This document shows, piece by piece, positions 5,776-8,012 of a stretch of 8,012 nucleotides of DNA. Source of the stretch: Candidatus Atribacteria bacterium 1244-E10-H5-B2. Lineage in GTDB: Bacteria > Atribacterota > JS1 > SB-45 > 34-128. The notes beneath the pieces are model-generated. The model was not told the DNA's origin and made no database searches. It worked only from the letters and a program-made list of their open reading frames with translations. How positions within the stretch are numbered: position 1 is the first letter of the stretch; each line of letters begins with the position of its first letter. The stretch spans positions 1 through 8,012 of the forward strand of contig NMQN01000843.1 of the NCBI GenBank assembly GCA_003575245.1, given 5' to 3'. Made by a program: the position numbers and the translations under genes.

Positions 5776-7920
5776 ATGAGAAGGGTTAATTCTAAATTAG
5801 TAAAGATCTATTTTTTAGTGTTATTCTTTCTGTTTCTTCTGGTCGCTTCGTCAGTTTTTTCAACAGAAAACAAAAAAGATTTATATTCTCTTGAAGATAT
5901 CTCTAATGTCCGTCAATTTCATCTTTCTCCTGCAGCATCTGAACTTCTTAGAAAAAATGGTTTTGCAGTTTCACCTGCATATTATAAGAAGATAAGTGAT
6001 ATCTATTTAGAGTGCAAAGATACCAACCAGCCTATATTTATAACCACTGACGCAGTTCTCCATACCGGCCATATATTTTTTGACTATCTTTTGCGAATAT
6101 TAGAAGTAGAAAAACTTTATGATTCAGCAGTCGAACTTACTGACCGCATGCTCGAACTTTCTATCAAACAATATAATGAAGCAAGCAGTGAAGAAGTTAA
6201 AGAGGCTGCCAGATTAAATATCGGTTTTTTTGCAGTGGCTAAAAGGCAGTTTGAACCTGAATATCAGGTTGATTATGGATTAAACGGATTAGTGGAACAA
6301 GAATGTGAAAATATAAAGAATCATAAAGGATTGGAGTTCAGGGAACTTTTAACCTACATAAAAAACCCCAGTATTTATCAGACTCCTTATGCCTACGAAG
6401 ATTACAGTCAGTATGTCCCCAGAGGCCATTATACCAGAAATGAAAAACTGGAGAATTATTTTAAGGCAATGATGTGGTATGGGCGCATTGATTTTAAATT
6501 AATACCGGCTTCAGAAGAACCAGCTATAACTTATGGTAAGAAGATGACCCTGCAAGCCATTTTAATGTCTGATGCCCTTTTAAGAGATGAAAATGCCTAT
6601 AAATTATGGAAGATGATTTATGAACCTACAGTCTATTTTGTGGGAAAGACCGATGATTTATATGTCGATGACTATATAAAACTTATTGAAGAAATATTTC
6701 CTTCGAATGAATCAGTGGATAGATATGATAACCAAGCGAAGCTCGCTGAATTTATTGATATGGCGATACAATTAAGAGCCCCTAATATTCTCTCTGGTTT
6801 AGCCTTTGCAGAGGATGGCGATTTTAGGGTTTCAGCTCAGGGTTTTAGATTTATGGGACAGAGATTTATTCCAGATTCATATATGTTTCAGGAATTGGTA
6901 TTTGGAGTGAAGGATGAGAAGATAATTATGCAATATACCGGTGATAAAAAACCCTTTACTATGGAGATTATCCCCAACTTTGGACCAGTCAGGGCTTTCC
7001 CCCGGGGATTAGATGTATGTGCTGTGCTGGGGTCAAAGAGGGCACTGGAAATTTTAGAGGTAGAAGGAGATACTGAGTATACCGAGTATTATAATCAATT
7101 AAATAATTTAAAAGAAGAATTTTCTCTTAAAACCATAGAGGAATGGAAACAGAATCTCTACTGGCGCTGGCTTTATGCATTGCTCCCCTTATTAGAGGAG
7201 AACAAAGATACAAATTTACCTTGCTTTATGCAAAGTCCTGCCTGGATAGACAAGGAGTTACAGACCGTACTGGGTTCCTGGACTGAATTAAGGCATGATA
7301 CCATTTTATATGCCAAACAGAGTTATACTATGGCAGGCAAAGGGATGCCCCCTGAACCAAAGTCGACTTATGGCTATGTTGAACCTTATCCGGAAGTCTA
7401 TGCCAGATTAGAAGAGATGATGAGGGATTTAAGAAATAATCTTATTGCTCTTGACCTGGCTATCGAAGGAATTCCGGAGAAGATAAAAGAATTTGAAGAA
7501 TTATTAGATAAATTAAAAATCATTTCTGAAAAAGAAATTAGCAATACACTCTTAGATAATGAGGAATACGAACTTATTTGGAATATCGGAAGTAAGCTTG
7601 TGTCTTTAAAAGAGTTTCCTTTAGAAATTTTGGAAAAGATAACTTCTGATACTGATGAAAAGATGGAAATTGTGGCTGATGTCCATACCGATGTAAATAC
7701 CGGACAAGTTTTAGAGGAGGGAGTTGGCCCGCCGTTTAATATCTATGTTATAATAGATTCTGCTCAGGGATTGAGAATATGCCGGGGAGCTGTTTTTTCT
7801 TATTATGAATTCAAACATTCTATGGAAGATAGGTTGAACGATGAAAAATGGCAGGAAATGGGAGAAAAGGGAGAAAGGCCGAATCAACCTGATTGGGTGA
7901 AATCTTTTGTCGAAGAATAA
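5776..7920 (+). CDS. Exported DUF3160-family protein of unknown function
   Basis: Large secreted protein of 714 residues that I place in the DUF3160 family by its motif series; the molecular role of the family is not known to me. A Sec signal peptide covers about residues 1-29 (Arg/Lys start, hydrophobic core 10-25, Val-Phe-Ser before the predicted cut) with no lipobox Cys. Motifs in order are PIFITTDAVLHTGH (86-99), PRGHYTR (215-221), GQRFIPDSYMFQELV (361-375), FPRGLDVCAVLGS (408-420), SWTELRHDTILYAKQSY (501-517), GYVEPYPEVYARL (533-545), VADVHTD (633-639) and RGAVFSYYEF (670-679). Conserved Asp and His within several of these could form an active or metal site, which is conjecture. Start chosen: ATG at 5776, with GGGGGA (5763-5768) seven bases upstream. 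An in-frame ATG at 5761 adds five residues but has no ribosome-binding site. It follows the phospholipase-like gene on the same strand after a 209-base repeat-filled gap. Confidence 0.85.
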   Translation: MRRVNSKLVKIYFLVLFFLFLLVASSVFSTENKKDLYSLEDISNVRQFHLSPAASELLRKNGFAVSPAYYKKISDIYLECKDTNQPIFITTDAVLHTGHIFFDYLLRILEVEKLYDSAVELTDRMLELSIKQYNEASSEEVKEAARLNIGFFAVAKRQFEPEYQVDYGLNGLVEQECENIKNHKGLEFRELLTYIKNPSIYQTPYAYEDYSQYVPRGHYTRNEKLENYFKAMMWYGRIDFKLIPASEEPAITYGKKMTLQAILMSDALLRDENAYKLWKMIYEPTVYFVGKTDDLYVDDYIKLIEEIFPSNESVDRYDNQAKLAEFIDMAIQLRAPNILSGLAFAEDGDFRVSAQGFRFMGQRFIPDSYMFQELVFGVKDEKIIMQYTGDKKPFTMEIIPNFGPVRAFPRGLDVCAVLGSKRALEILEVEGDTEYTEYYNQLNNLKEEFSLKTIEEWKQNLYWRWLYALLPLLEENKDTNLPCFMQSPAWIDKELQTVLGSWTELRHDTILYAKQSYTMAGKGMPPEPKSTYGYVEPYPEVYARLEEMMRDLRNNLIALDLAIEGIPEKIKEFEELLDKLKIISEKEISNTLLDNEEYELIWNIGSKLVSLKEFPLEILEKITSDTDEKMEIVADVHTDVNTGQVLEEGVGPPFNIYVIIDSAQGLRICRGAVFSYYEFKHSMEDRLNDEKWQEMGEKGERPNQPDWVKSFVEE

Positions 7921-8012
7921 AATAGTATCGAGTATCGAGAATACAGTGATAAGTAATGAGTAATTAGAGGAAAGAGTTGCTTGGTTTGCTGGTTAGTTAG
8001 TTTAAGAAGAGG
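7921..8012 (+). repeat. Repeat-rich spacer at the right edge
   Basis: No gene is seen. AGTATCGAGTATCG (7924-7937) is the third copy of the GTATCGA family, followed by AGTAATGAGTAATTAG and by GGTTTGCTGGTTAGTTAGTTTA (7983-8004, written here only to show the GGTTA type). The final AAGAAGAGG could be the ribosome-binding site of a gene beyond the window, but that cannot be tested here. Confidence 0.55.

Overview
The window comes from an AT-rich bacterial chromosome (roughly 35-40% GC by eye). Genes are preceded by strong Shine-Dalgarno sequences, and the intergenic spaces are crowded with short degenerate repeats. Gene content (SDR-type threonine dehydrogenase with KBL, an FCD-type GntR regulator, an Ldh_2-family oxidoreductase, a secreted zinc phospholipase C-like protein and a DUF3160 protein) fits an anaerobic, amino-acid-using bacterium, perhaps from an uncultured lineage such as Atribacterota. 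That placement is only an impression; no marker gene is present.

Left part, minus strand (positions 2743 down to 1): a three-gene cluster reading gntR-type regulator, then threonine dehydrogenase (tdh), then glycine C-acetyltransferase (kbl, cut by the left edge). TDH oxidises L-threonine to 2-amino-3-ketobutyrate and KBL cleaves this with CoA to glycine and acetyl-CoA, so together they form the complete two-step threonine-to-glycine route. The regulator has a good sigma70-like promoter overlapped by two AT-rich palindromes, which suggests autoregulation and control of the cluster.

Middle (2744-3367): a long divergent intergenic region with the regulator's promoter on one side, a promoter for the rightward oxidoreductase on the other, and a dense patchwork of small repeats between. 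One 44-bp repeat here is an inverted, 43/44-identical copy of the repeat between tdh and kbl, so the pair brackets the tdh and regulator genes.

Right part, plus strand (3368-7920): an Ldh_2-family NAD(P)-dependent 2-hydroxyacid dehydrogenase with a TTG start; a secreted protein with a full set of candidate zinc ligands of the phospholipase C / S1-P1 fold; and a secreted DUF3160 protein of unknown function. The last two both carry Sec signal peptides ending in Val-Phe-Ser and are separated by a repeat-filled spacer. No RNA genes, insertion sequences, CRISPR arrays or convincing rho-independent terminators were seen.
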